Virus record (IMG/VR): IMGVR_UViG_3300037070_001864
Location: 1 to 49,577 of that record
Origin: a virus
Direction: 5' to 3' (one strand)
Length of the DNA stretch: 49,577 nucleotides
Part shown: positions 38,854 to 46,120 of the stretch, piece by piece
How positions within the stretch are numbered: position 1 is the stretch's first letter
How the letters are laid out: each line of letters starts with the position of its first letter
Notes under the pieces: model-generated
What the model was told of the DNA's origin: nothing
The model's database searches: none
Seen by the model: only the letters and a program-made list of their open reading frames with translations
Translations under genes and position numbers: made by a program

Positions 38854-40908
38854 GAAACCATGTTCCTGGACATCGAGACGAAGATTGGGCACCCGAGGCC
38901 GGATGGCCTGCTGCTCGTGGGGTGGGCTCTGAACGCTGGCCCTGTGCGGTTCGACTACCAAACCCCCGAGTTCTGGTCCGCGCTGGCTGCGCGAGACGTG
39001 GTGAAGGTGACCCAGACGAAGTACGACCTGCGGTACCTGAAGCTGCTCGGGTGTGACGTGGGTGGGGACCTGCACGACACCACCGTGATGGCCCACCTCC
39101 TCAACGAGAACACCCCCCTCGACATCGAGTGGCTGGCCTGGCGGTACAGCAACGTCGAGATGGACAAGCGCCTGGTCCGGGTGAGCGGCGCGGTGTACTT
39201 CCGCGACGACGATGACACGCGCTACGACCTGGAGGTGTACGAGACCTGGCCGCCGTACGTAGCCGGTCGGTTCCGGGCGTACTGCATGCGCGACGTGGAC
39301 ACGCTGCGCGTCCTGTACACCGACCTGCGCCAGTACCTCAGCGAGTCGGAGTGGCTGGCTCCCTTCCTCGACGAGCGTGTGCCCTACACCAACACCCTCG
39401 TGAACCTGGAGACCCGCGGCCTGCCCGTCAACGTGGCCGCCGTCGAGGCGCTGGCCGAAGAGTACCGGCCGCAGAAGGAACAGCTGGGCAGGGAGCTGAT
39501 GGAAGAAGCGTCGCTCCCGCCCAGCTTCAACCTGAACAGCGGCGACCAGCTGTGCGGCTACCTGTTCTCGCGCGTGCTCACGTTGACGGACGTGCTGGTG
39601 TACGACAAGGAAACCATCGAGTGCTTGAAGTCCTGCCTCGACGGGGAGCACGAGGACTGCGACGTGCACGCACCGGGTGTTCCGTACCCGACACCGCTCG
39701 ACGTGCTGGACGACATGCCCATCGTCGAGTACGTCCACGTGGTGGACCTGCTGCCCGAGGGGTTCGTCCTCGACAAGCTCGGGCGCGACCGGGTGCACGG
39801 GCACTGGACGGTGAAGGGTCGGGGCCTGAAGCCCACGCCCCCCACCCGCAACAAGGTGACGGGAGAGCTTGGCAAGCGGCCGAGCACGGCCAGCCCCGAG
39901 CTGCTGTACGCCCACGCTGCGGACCCGTGGGTACGCAAGCTGTGCCTGGAGTACCGCAAGCTGGAGAAGCTGCTGACCACGTACCTCACGAAGTGGCCGG
40001 TCGAGCAGCACGAGGGTCGCCTGTACGGCAGGTTCAACCAGACCGGCACCGTGACCGGACGCCTGTCCTCCGCCGGGCCCAACCTTCAGAACGTCCCGTC
40101 GCGCGGCGACCGGGGTAAGGAGGTGCGCGGTCTGTTCCAGGGGCACCTGGTGGTGGGCGACTACGACCAGCTGGAGATGCGCCTGATGGCGCACTTCAGC
40201 CAGGACGCCAACATGATGCGCATCTTCCGGGAGGGGAAGGACCCGCACCTCATCACGGCGCAGGGCATCTTCGGCTCGGGCATCGCCGACGATGGCGAGG
40301 AGCGGGGCATCGGCAAGACGCTGAACTTTGCCATGGGGTACGGCGCTGGGCCGAAGAAGGTGGCGCAGGTCCTGTCGCTGGCGGGCTACGCCACGACGAA
40401 GGACACGGCCGCTGGCTACCTCGCAGAGATGGCGCACTTCTACCGGGGGTACTTCCGGTGGAAGGAGGAGGTGGCGCGCAGGGCCAAGCGCACCGGCACG
40501 GTCGCCACCATCGGTGGGACCCGGCGTCGGCTGCGCGCGAACTTCAAGGACACGGCCAACTGGAAGCTCGTCGCGTACGGCGAGCGGCAGGCCGTCAATG
40601 CGGTCATCCAGGGGTCGGCGGCCGACATCATCCGCCGGGCCATGGTCCTGTACGACGCCTCCCCCATCTCCATCATGATGCCCATGCTGGCACAGGTCCA
40701 CGACGAAATCGTGTTCGAGCTGCTGGGTGCGTACGACGGGTACCAGGGGCCGACGGTGGCCGACGCGCTGGCCATGACGAAGGAGATGTTCGAGACCGGG
40801 CACGGGTTCGACCTCCGCGTCCCGCTCCTGTTCGACCCGCACTACGGGGACAGCTGGGCCTCCGCCAAGGCGGGCGCCGACCTGGAGCTAGAGGAGCTGA
40901 TGGCCTGA
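38851..40908 (+). CDS. Family A DNA polymerase with proofreading domain
   Basis: A 685-aa replicative polymerase (682 aa if ATG 38860 is used, as the near-leaderless promoter suggests). Exonuclease motifs: FLDIET (D7, E9), TKYDLRYL, and YCMRDVDTL. Polymerase motifs: A VGDYDQLEMR (D437), B GKTLNFAMGYG (K489, F493, Y497), C QVHDEIV (D618, E619), plus TGRLSS and GPNLQNVPSR. All catalytic residues are present. The length fits T7 gp5/Pol I-like phage enzymes lacking a 5' nuclease domain. First gene of the short rightward replication operon. Confidence 0.95.
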   Translation: METMFLDIETKIGHPRPDGLLLVGWALNAGPVRFDYQTPEFWSALAARDVVKVTQTKYDLRYLKLLGCDVGGDLHDTTVMAHLLNENTPLDIEWLAWRYSNVEMDKRLVRVSGAVYFRDDDDTRYDLEVYETWPPYVAGRFRAYCMRDVDTLRVLYTDLRQYLSESEWLAPFLDERVPYTNTLVNLETRGLPVNVAAVEALAEEYRPQKEQLGRELMEEASLPPSFNLNSGDQLCGYLFSRVLTLTDVLVYDKETIECLKSCLDGEHEDCDVHAPGVPYPTPLDVLDDMPIVEYVHVVDLLPEGFVLDKLGRDRVHGHWTVKGRGLKPTPPTRNKVTGELGKRPSTASPELLYAHAADPWVRKLCLEYRKLEKLLTTYLTKWPVEQHEGRLYGRFNQTGTVTGRLSSAGPNLQNVPSRGDRGKEVRGLFQGHLVVGDYDQLEMRLMAHFSQDANMMRIFREGKDPHLITAQGIFGSGIADDGEERGIGKTLNFAMGYGAGPKKVAQVLSLAGYATTKDTAAGYLAEMAHFYRGYFRWKEEVARRAKRTGTVATIGGTRRRLRANFKDTANWKLVAYGERQAVNAVIQGSAADIIRRAMVLYDASPISIMMPMLAQVHDEIVFELLGAYDGYQGPTVADALAMTKEMFETGHGFDLRVPLLFDPHYGDSWASAKAGADLELEELMA

Positions 40909-41141
40909 TGGGTGAGCCCTTCGACCTCCCGACCCCTCACCCGTACGACGGGCAGTGGTTCCGGTACGAGTGGGCTGTGTCGGGCGCGCAGGCGGCAGAC
41001 CTCGCGCGCGCTGGGCTCGTGGTGTTCGGGCCTGGTCCTCGTCACTGGACGGCGTACGACCTGGACGGGCACACGGCCAGCTACCTGCTGCTCGGGTGCG
41101 TCAACGGGGTGTGGAGGTTGAGGTTGGAATGGGAGTCTTGA
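40908..41141 (+). CDS. Small hypothetical protein after polymerase
   Basis: A 77-aa protein from ATG 40908 in a TGATG overlap with polymerase. Trp/Tyr-rich (QWFRYEWAV, HWTAYDLDGHTASYLLLG, WRLRLEWES), it looks like a small beta domain. No family recognised. The larger open frame upstream is inside polymerase and not coding. Confidence 0.6.
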   Translation: MGEPFDLPTPHPYDGQWFRYEWAVSGAQAADLARAGLVVFGPGPRHWTAYDLDGHTASYLLLGCVNGVWRLRLEWES

Positions 41142-41299
41142 CCGACTGCCCGGTGTGCGGGCTGCCGTCCGAGCCAGTGGACGTGTACGGGCTGAAGGGT
41201 GTGGGCACGGAGGGCCAGGCCATCATCGTCTGGTTCGAGAAGCGGTGGTGTCCGGCCCGGCACTACTACCAAGTCGAGTTGTACGAGGAGGATGCGTGA
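41129..41299 (+). CDS. Small zinc-ribbon-like protein
   Basis: A 56-aa protein from ATG 41129 (GGAGG at 41113-41117), overlapping the previous gene by 13 bp. CPVCG at residues 7-11 and a later WCPARHYY could form a zinc site. It may be a small DNA- or RNA-binding accessory. Confidence 0.6.
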   Translation: MGVLTDCPVCGLPSEPVDVYGLKGVGTEGQAIIVWFEKRWCPARHYYQVELYEEDA

Positions 41300-41532
41300 C
41301 CGACGACGAGTACGATGACGAAGCAGAGTACCGTGTCACCCGGAAGGGGTTCGAAACCATCTGGGCGTGGATGCGGCTGGAGAACCAGGTCCACGACATG
41401 GACTGCGCCCCACAGGACATCGGCATGGGTGACGACGGGTGCCCCATGTCCCACATGGTGGCGTTCATGCTCGTGATGGTCATCCCGACCGTCGAGACTG
41501 CCATCGCTCGGGGCCTGTTCGATGACGAATGA
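41296..41532 (+). CDS. Hypothetical protein, His/Met-rich
   Basis: A 78-aa protein from GTG 41296 (GTGA overlap). The N-terminus is acidic (DDEYDDEAEY); the C-terminal half is rich in Met and His (HDMDCAP, CPMSHMVAFMLVMVI) and may contain a short hydrophobic helix. Unrecognised. Confidence 0.55.
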   Translation: MTDDEYDDEAEYRVTRKGFETIWAWMRLENQVHDMDCAPQDIGMGDDGCPMSHMVAFMLVMVIPTVETAIARGLFDDE

Positions 41533-41917
41533 ACCCCTGAGGGGGTGCCCGACGTGCCTCACCAAGGTGACGGAGACACAGCTGGGGCTGCGCGACTACC
41601 GCTGGCTCCAGGATGCGCTGCCGGGGAGGGTGGCGCCGATGGACGTGGACGCCATGCTGGAGAGGAAGGGTCGCTTCCTCGTGCTGGAGTTCAAGCCGCA
41701 GGGTGCGCCGCTCCCGATGGGTCAGCGGCTCACGCTGAAGGCGCTCGTGCGCCTGGGCATGGACGTGTGGGTTGTGCACGAGCTGAAGGGTGGGAAGGTG
41801 AAGGTGGGCGCGATGGACCGGAACGGCAACGTGCCCTTCTCGGACACGGTGACGGTCGCCCGACTGCGCGCGAACGTGGCGGAGTGGTTCCGCTCGGCGG
41901 ATGAAGGGGGAGATTGA
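41522..41917 (+). CDS. PD-(D/E)XK nuclease, VRR-NUC-like
   Basis: A 131-aa protein. MDVDAMLERKGRFLVLEFKPQG carries D43, E56 and K58 followed by Q68 in MGQR, the D..E-x-K..Q core of small restriction-like nucleases. A CPTC pair (9-12) precedes it. The pattern resembles VRR-NUC or RecB-like accessory nucleases in phage replication operons. ATG 41522 overlaps the previous gene by 11 bp. Confidence 0.65.
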   Translation: MTNEPLRGCPTCLTKVTETQLGLRDYRWLQDALPGRVAPMDVDAMLERKGRFLVLEFKPQGAPLPMGQRLTLKALVRLGMDVWVVHELKGGKVKVGAMDRNGNVPFSDTVTVARLRANVAEWFRSADEGGD

Positions 41918-42252
41918 TGGACACGCTGATGGCAGGGCTCTGGCTCCTCGCACTGCTCGTCCCCATCTCGGTGGTCACGCTCGTGTTCCTCGGGCTGTAC
42001 GCCCTGGCGAAATACGTCCGCTACCGCGCGTTCATGGCGGAGAGAGACATGCAACTGGAGGTCCTGCGCAAGAACTGGGGGACCCTGATGGAGATGAACC
42101 GGGCTCTGGAGGGGACCCTGAAGAAGCTCCAGGAGGTTGAGGTGCGGGAGGAAGTGAACACTCCCGAGGTGGTCGAAGTGAGGAGCAAGCTCACGGGCGC
42201 CGTCGAGCAGGTGCTGCGAGACTCCGGCAGCCTACCCGAGGGGTGGAAGTGA
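41917..42252 (+). CDS. Membrane-anchored coiled-coil protein
   Basis: A 111-aa protein with an N-terminal span (LMAGLWLLALLVPISVVTLV FLGLYA, residues about 5-30) and a charged helical remainder that could form a coiled coil (LEVLRKNWGTLMEMNRALEGTLKKLQEVE). TGATG junction with the nuclease. Function unknown; a membrane-tethered host-interaction protein is plausible. Confidence 0.65.
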   Translation: MDTLMAGLWLLALLVPISVVTLVFLGLYALAKYVRYRAFMAERDMQLEVLRKNWGTLMEMNRALEGTLKKLQEVEVREEVNTPEVVEVRSKLTGAVEQVLRDSGSLPEGWK

Positions 42253-42440
42253 GGGTCCGGTTCGAACACACGGACTTCATCGAGGACCCGGACCTGTTCC
42301 GTCGGCTGGAGTACGCCTGGAACAGCCAGGACCCAGCCATCTGGGCGTCAGTCTTGGGACTGGTCCCTGACGGCCGGGTCCTGGCCACGCATGATGACCT
42401 CGGAGTGACGTTCCACTTCAGGGCCGCCGTCCTCTGTTGA
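42249..42440 (+). CDS. Small hypothetical protein
   Basis: A 63-aa protein from GTG 42249 (GTGA overlap). It begins VRFEHTDFIEDPDLFRRLEYAW and ends in a short beta hairpin. Its last 23 bp overlap the 3' end of the convergent gene on the minus strand. Unrecognised. Confidence 0.55.
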   Translation: MRVRFEHTDFIEDPDLFRRLEYAWNSQDPAIWASVLGLVPDGRVLATHDDLGVTFHFRAAVLC

Positions 42441-42999
42441 GGTAGACGAACAGCACCCGGCGGGCGCTGCGGTTCTCGGCGTCGTGGTCCCGGCGCCGTC
42501 CGTCTGCGGGCTCCCGCCACAGCGGGTCGTCGCGGGCGATGAGACGGGTCAGGTCCTGGAACGCACGCTTCACGCTCTCGTGGGCCGACTGCCTCTTCAC
42601 TCCCGCGTAGTCAGCGATTTCCTGGTACGTCCGACGGTCGTTGATGAACTGCCGAACCAGGTTGCCCTTGGGTCGGGGCAGCAGGGCCATGTACGGCTCG
42701 AAGAAAGCGTCGAGCTGTTCGACCCACGACTGCTCCTCTCGGCTGCGCTGTGGCCACGGGAGCTTCTTGTCCTCCCACCACCACGTGTTCGCCGGGGTGG
42801 GGTCCGTGGAGCGCACCGCCGTAGTCCGGCGCCGCTCTCCGACGGTCCCCTCCCGCTCGGTGCTGTACTCGGGCGCTTGGACCTGCGGTCCGGCGCTCTC
42901 GCCGGTCTCGTAGTCCCTCTCGCCCCAGTCCTGGCGCTCGAAGGGAACGCCGTGCTCGTGGTACCAACGCTTGATGTCCTTCAGGATGTCACCGTCCAC
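42418..42999 (-). CDS. Helix-turn-helix protein, sigma region 4-like
   Basis: A 193-aa protein from GTG 42999. Residues about 110-165 (LVRQFINDRRTYQEIADYAGVKRQ SAHESVKRAF) form a helix-turn-helix of the sigma-70 region 4 / TrfA type: Y-x-E-I-A-x-x-x-G-V-x-x-x-S-x-x. The N-terminal half is charged and likely disordered. It is the only clear sequence-specific DNA-binding candidate here and therefore the best candidate for the regulator of the P1-P4 motif. Last gene of the right-arm operon. Confidence 0.6.
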   Translation of the reverse strand: MDGDILKDIKRWYHEHGVPFERQDWGERDYETGESAGPQVQAPEYSTEREGTVGERRRTTAVRSTDPTPANTWWWEDKKLPWPQRSREEQSWVEQLDAFFEPYMALLPRPKGNLVRQFINDRRTYQEIADYAGVKRQSAHESVKRAFQDLTRLIARDDPLWREPADGRRRDHDAENRSARRVLFVYLNRGRRP

Positions 43000-43120
43000 G
43001 GCGACCTCGCTTGACCAGCCACTTGGCACCGTCCAGCAGGGCGTAGCCCACTGGGTACAGCACGAGCACGAACAGCAGGAACCAGAACAGCGCTACGTCC
43101 ACGCTTAGGTCCAGACTCAC
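42989..43120 (-). CDS. Membrane micro-protein, 43 aa
   Basis: GTG 43120 to TGA 42989. A hydrophobic stretch (VALFWFLLFVLVLYPVGYALL) is followed by a very basic tail (KWLVKRGRRGR), giving a single span with cytoplasmic C-terminus. Overlaps both neighbours. Similar tiny spans recur in this arm (43778, 48589). Confidence 0.65.
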   Translation of the reverse strand: MSLDLSVDVALFWFLLFVLVLYPVGYALLDGAKWLVKRGRRGR

Positions 43121-43470
43121 GCGCTCACCTCCTTCTCTCGCTTCTTCGCGGCCTTCGCGCGCTTGCGCTTGACCTCCGCCTTCTCGTGCGCGTTCTTCTG
43201 CGTGATGTACGAGTCGTAGTACCGCACCAGGACGTTGGCCAGGCGTGGCTTGCCGTCCTCCATCACGCCGTCCTCTGCCTCGTCCCAATGGGCGAGCAGC
43301 GCCTGCTTGCGGGCCTCGTGCGCCTGGTCGAACTCGCTCTCCGCCTGACGAACGAGCTTGGAGTCGGACCGCTTCTCGCCGCGGACTTCGAGCAGCACCT
43401 CGTACGTGCTCTTCATCACCGCGACGGCAGCCTGCACGTCCTCCCAGCCTTGCATGACGAACTTGCTCAC
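43117..43470 (-). CDS. Charged helical protein
   Basis: A 117-aa protein from GTG 43470. Long charged helices (LLEVRGEKRSDSKLVRQAESEFDQAHEARKQALLAHWDEAE..) and a Lys/Arg-rich C-terminus (KRKRAKAAKKREKEVSA) suggest a nucleic-acid-binding coiled coil. Unrecognised. Confidence 0.6.
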   Translation of the reverse strand: MSKFVMQGWEDVQAAVAVMKSTYEVLLEVRGEKRSDSKLVRQAESEFDQAHEARKQALLAHWDEAEDGVMEDGKPRLANVLVRYYDSYITQKNAHEKAEVKRKRAKAAKKREKEVSA

Positions 43471-43778
43471 GTGTTGTCCTCTCCCCAGCCCTCGCGCATG
43501 AGCGCGCGGGCCAGCCTCAGCACCTCCGGTGGGTGGATGCCGACGGCCATCGGTAGGTACCGGCAGCCCGTCACCTCGCCTGCGTTGGCCTCCTGGGCCG
43601 CGAGGATGGCCTCCAGCCCCGTGTCACAGGTGTACCCACCGTGAGACACGTGCGGGTTCTCCTCGGACCCGACGCACGCCACCACGTAGATGGTGCAGTG
43701 CCCGGTGTCGAGGTCGAGAGCCGCCGAGCGAGTCATGCTCGTCAACGTCTCGTCGATGTCGATGTCGAACTCTGTCAT
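43467..43778 (-). CDS. Hypothetical protein
   Basis: A 103-aa protein from ATG 43778, overlapping the stop of the gene before it (TGATG). Acidic N-terminus (MTEFDIDIDETL), then a Cys-containing domain (TGHCTIYVVACVG, GGYTCDTGLEAI, TGCRYLPMAVGIH). Looks like a small alpha/beta domain. Unrecognised. Confidence 0.6.
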   Translation of the reverse strand: MTEFDIDIDETLTSMTRSAALDLDTGHCTIYVVACVGSEENPHVSHGGYTCDTGLEAILAAQEANAGEVTGCRYLPMAVGIHPPEVLRLARALMREGWGEDNT

Positions 43779-43930
43779 CAGTGACACTTCTCCTCTCCCG
43801 CCACGCAACGTGGCGTGTGCCCGTCGTCCTCGTGCTTGTAGCCCCGCCAGACCTTCCAATGGTACCAGCCTGACACGGCCACGCCAACCGTCAGGATGAC
43901 GGCGAAGAACACCACCGCCCCGTCAAGCAT
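43778..43930 (-). CDS. Small membrane protein, 50 aa
   Basis: ATG 43930 after GGAGGTGGCCG. One span at residues about 5-21 (AVVFFAVILTVGVAVSG) then a charged tail with Cys/His (YKHEDDGHTPRC..EKCH). Probably inserted with the N-terminus outside. Unknown role. Confidence 0.6.
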   Translation of the reverse strand: MLDGAVVFFAVILTVGVAVSGWYHWKVWRGYKHEDDGHTPRCVAGEEKCH

Positions 43931-44075
43931 CGGCCACCTCCTCCATCTCGTGGAACCACTCGGCGGTCAGCAGGTCCAGGTCGTCCGTCACCGCGCCCTT
44001 CCAGACGATGGTGCCGGTGCCCAGCCCGTTGGCCAGGCGCTCGACGTGGTTCAGCCAAGGCACCAGGGCGCTCAT
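43923..44075 (-). CDS. Small acidic protein, 50 aa
   Basis: ATG 44075 (ATGA overlap with the previous stop). Sequence MSALVPWLNHVERLANGLGTG then TIVWKGAVTDDLDLLTAEW and an acidic end. Not recognised; good coupling on both sides supports it. Confidence 0.6.
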   Translation of the reverse strand: MSALVPWLNHVERLANGLGTGTIVWKGAVTDDLDLLTAEWFHEMEEVADA

Positions 44076-44281
44076 GGCCTCCCCTTCCGACTGTTGATGG
44101 TGACCAGCCAGGCGCGAAGCACCTCGCCGGTCTTGGGCAGCGCCTTCAGCATGGACTTGGTCCCGCCGAGACGACAGACCATGCACTTGCCACAGTCCTC
44201 GTACTCGAAAGCGCGGTCCTGCGTCCAGCCGGACGCGAAGTGCGGCTTCAGTCGGCCGCACTCGGTGCACCTCGTGCCCAT
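44072..44281 (-). CDS. Zinc-finger-like protein, 69 aa
   Basis: ATG 44281. Two CxxC pairs (CTECG at residues 5-9 and CGKCMVC about 30-36) separated by 21 residues, then a basic helix, predict a treble-clef or zinc ribbon. Coupled by TGATG. One of a run of Cys-rich small proteins at 43.8-45.1 kb. Confidence 0.65.
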   Translation of the reverse strand: MGTRCTECGRLKPHFASGWTQDRAFEYEDCGKCMVCRLGGTKSMLKALPKTGEVLRAWLVTINSRKGRP

Positions 44282-44394
44282 CACTCCTCCTCGCAGTCGT
44301 GGCCGAAGTAGAACTCGTCGGCCTGGTCCTCGTCGAACAGGTCGAACACCCGTCCGCATTCCCGGCAGCGTCCCGTGTGCTGTACGAGGTTCAT
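44281..44394 (-). CDS. Zinc-knuckle-like micro-protein, 37 aa
   Basis: ATG 44394 to TGA 44281. CRECG near residue 9 and H-D-C near the end give a C-x2-C...H-x-C set that could bind one zinc. Too short for confident assignment, but coupled at both ends. Confidence 0.55.
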   Translation of the reverse strand: MNLVQHTGRCRECGRVFDLFDEDQADEFYFGHDCEEE

Positions 44395-44615
44395 CGTGCC
44401 TCCTCGTACCACTCCACGGCGTGGAACGGGTAGACGGTCCACATCCGCGCGTCCTCCTCGGACTGCACGTGCAGGCCGGTGAAGTTGGCCCACATCTTCG
44501 GCACACACACCCCACTGCTGGGGCGGTAGTCGAAGGGGATGGCCTCCAACGCTGCGTTCGTGTGGAAGATGATGGTGTCACCCTCGTCCAACACCTTGGC
44601 TCGTGTGACTGTCAT
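44391..44615 (-). CDS. Hypothetical protein, 74 aa
   Basis: ATG 44615 after GAGGAGGTGACGACCG. Beta-rich with conserved-looking aromatic positions (TIIFHTNAALEAIPFDYRP, MWTVYPFHAVEWYEEAR). No family recognised. Confidence 0.6.
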   Translation of the reverse strand: MTVTRAKVLDEGDTIIFHTNAALEAIPFDYRPSSGVCVPKMWANFTGLHVQSEEDARMWTVYPFHAVEWYEEAR

Positions 44616-44836
44616 CGGTCGTCACCTCCTCTCAGGAACGGCGCCGGGTAGGTGTGCGCGCCTTCGGTGCGCGTGCTCACCGGACACCGGCGACAGTGGA
44701 ACCAGGCCCCGCCTCCCTCGACGAAGTGCGCGAGGAACCAGCGGTGCTTCTTGTCTCTCGCGTTGCAGTCCAGCCACGCGGGCGCGTTGTTCTGCGCGCG
44801 CAGCGCGTCGTTCTGGTCCTTGATGAGGTCACCCAT
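44612..44836 (-). CDS. Cys/His-rich protein, 74 aa
   Basis: ATG 44836 chosen; GTG 44845 in frame is an alternative. Cys and His in LDCNARDKKHRWFLAHF and WFHCRRCPVS form a C..H..H..C-x2-C arrangement, suggesting zinc binding. Overlaps the previous gene by 8 bp. Confidence 0.6.
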   Translation of the reverse strand: MGDLIKDQNDALRAQNNAPAWLDCNARDKKHRWFLAHFVEGGGAWFHCRRCPVSTRTEGAHTYPAPFLRGGDDR

Positions 44837-45119
44837 CAATGACACCCCCGTTCTTCTCGCCGCACTTCGGGTCGGTGTACGGCTCGGACAGCTCCTCGCT
44901 ACAGCTCGCGCAGTACACCCCTACGGTGCACTCGCAATCCGACACGTGCTGAGCCCCGTCCACCTCGTAGTCGTAGAAATACTCCCACACGCTCTGGTCA
45001 AACTCGTCCACCTCGTACCGTGAAACCGGCCGGGCGTTGTCGTCCCAGCAGCGCAGGCAGCGCAGCTCGCCGTACTCTGTCAGCACGGCGACCGTCTCGA
45101 CCTGGTAGCTCGTCAGCAT
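44829..45119 (-). CDS. Cys-rich acidic protein, 96 aa
   Basis: ATG 45119 preceded by GAGGAGGTGAGAAC. Seven Cys, in ELRCLRCWDD, SDCECTVGVYCASCSEE and PKCGEK, suggest two zinc sites. The middle is acidic and aromatic (FDQSVWEYFYDYEVD). Unrecognised. Confidence 0.65.
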   Translation of the reverse strand: MLTSYQVETVAVLTEYGELRCLRCWDDNARPVSRYEVDEFDQSVWEYFYDYEVDGAQHVSDCECTVGVYCASCSEELSEPYTDPKCGEKNGGVIDG

Positions 45120-45131
45120 GTTCTCACCTCC

Positions 45132-45485
45132 TCAGCAGTAGTGGGGACGGTGCTCCGGCATGTACTCCGGCACGTCCCACCTCTGAACGCGGTACTCGGG
45201 GCGGACGTTGCCGTCCTCGTCCCACAGTTCGTCTCCGCCGTGGCACCCGTAGTCCCGGTACTCCGGCTTCAGCTCCCACCGCCCAAGCTCGACCACGGTT
45301 GCCCGCGGCTGCTCGTCGGGTTGCAGGAACTCGTTGTAGTGCTGCGCCATGTCCCAGGCAATCTCCTCGGACACGTCGCCCGCAACCACGTCCTCCAACT
45401 CGTACGTGGAGTACCACCAGCCGCCCTCTTCGGGGCCGCCGTAGCTTTGGTCGCGGTAGTATGTCGCAACCGCGAAGTAGCTCAT
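45132..45485 (-). CDS. Hypothetical protein, Tyr/Trp/Glu-rich
   Basis: A 117-aa protein with GAGGAGGTGAACAC upstream of ATG 45485. Very aromatic and acidic (YGGPEEGGWWYSTYELEDV, RPEYRVQRWDVPEYMPEHRPHYC), net negative, possibly a nucleic-acid mimic or host-protein inhibitor. No family recognised. Confidence 0.6.
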   Translation of the reverse strand: MSYFAVATYYRDQSYGGPEEGGWWYSTYELEDVVAGDVSEEIAWDMAQHYNEFLQPDEQPRATVVELGRWELKPEYRDYGCHGGDELWDEDGNVRPEYRVQRWDVPEYMPEHRPHYC

Positions 45486-45497
45486 GTGTTCACCTCC

Positions 45498-45674
45498 TCA
45501 CCCCTCCTCGTCGTACTCGACGATGGCGATGAACTTCTCTTCACCCACGGTGAACGAGATGCCGAACCCGCCCTCGAAGTTCACACGCTCCAAGTTCTGG
45601 AGGGTGTCCGAGCCAGCGCCGCGCGCGGCGGCCTTGACTAGATTGTCCCTTGCAACGTACGTACCAATCTCCAT
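45498..45674 (-). CDS. Hypothetical protein, 58 aa
   Basis: ATG 45674 directly follows the stop of the previous gene. Sequence starts MEIGTYVARDNLVKAAARGAG and continues with a beta pair (GGFGISFTVGEEKFIAIVEYDEEG). Its upstream spacing includes GAGAAGGTGTTCTAG as a weak ribosome binding site. Confidence 0.6.
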   Translation of the reverse strand: MEIGTYVARDNLVKAAARGAGSDTLQNLERVNFEGGFGISFTVGEEKFIAIVEYDEEG

Positions 45675-45836
45675 CTAGAACACCTTCTCGTCGTCGTTCC
45701 GCGCGTCGTAGTCCGTCGGGTCGTGCGGGCAACCGGACTGATGTCCGTTCGCCTCGCACCACTCGTCGTCCTCGCTCACCTGCTGCGCGGCAGCCTCGGT
45801 GCGAAAGTCCATCCAGAACCTGTCGTATGCGCTCAC
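45675..45836 (-). CDS. Hypothetical protein, 53 aa
   Basis: GTG 45836 to TAG 45675. Acidic, with a C-x10-C and CPHD motif (EDDEWCEANGHQSGCPHDP) that could bind metal. Coupled by GTGA to the upstream gene. Unrecognised. Confidence 0.6.
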   Translation of the reverse strand: MSAYDRFWMDFRTEAAAQQVSEDDEWCEANGHQSGCPHDPTDYDARNDDEKVF

Positions 45837-46120
45837 TCGTCCTCCACCTCCTCAGAGTCTACCAGAAACCCTTGAAGGTGCCACGCCTCGATGCACGCCC
45901 ACGCCGGGGCGTAGTCTTGGTCGCGGTACGTCACACCTGCCGGGAGCGGAATGTCTCGGTCCCAGTCCTCCTGCTCCCCGGCGATGATGGCCTCAACTGC
46001 GGCCTCGTACACCTCGGGGATGGGCGGAAAGTGGTTGCTGTTGAGGTGCCAGCTCAGGGCTCGTTCCCTGTCGGCAACCTCCAGCATGCCTTGCAGTGCA
46101 AGACTCCCCACGTTACTCAC
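45833..46120 (-). CDS. Hypothetical protein, 95 aa
   Basis: GTG 46120, its ribosome binding site GGAGGAGGTGAG being the end of the upstream gene. Alpha-helical with acidic tail; segment YRDQDYAPAWACIEAWHLQGF resembles the YRDQ start of the 45132-45485 protein only weakly. Unrecognised. Confidence 0.6.
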   Translation of the reverse strand: MSNVGSLALQGMLEVADRERALSWHLNSNHFPPIPEVYEAAVEAIIAGEQEDWDRDIPLPAGVTYRDQDYAPAWACIEAWHLQGFLVDSEEVEDE

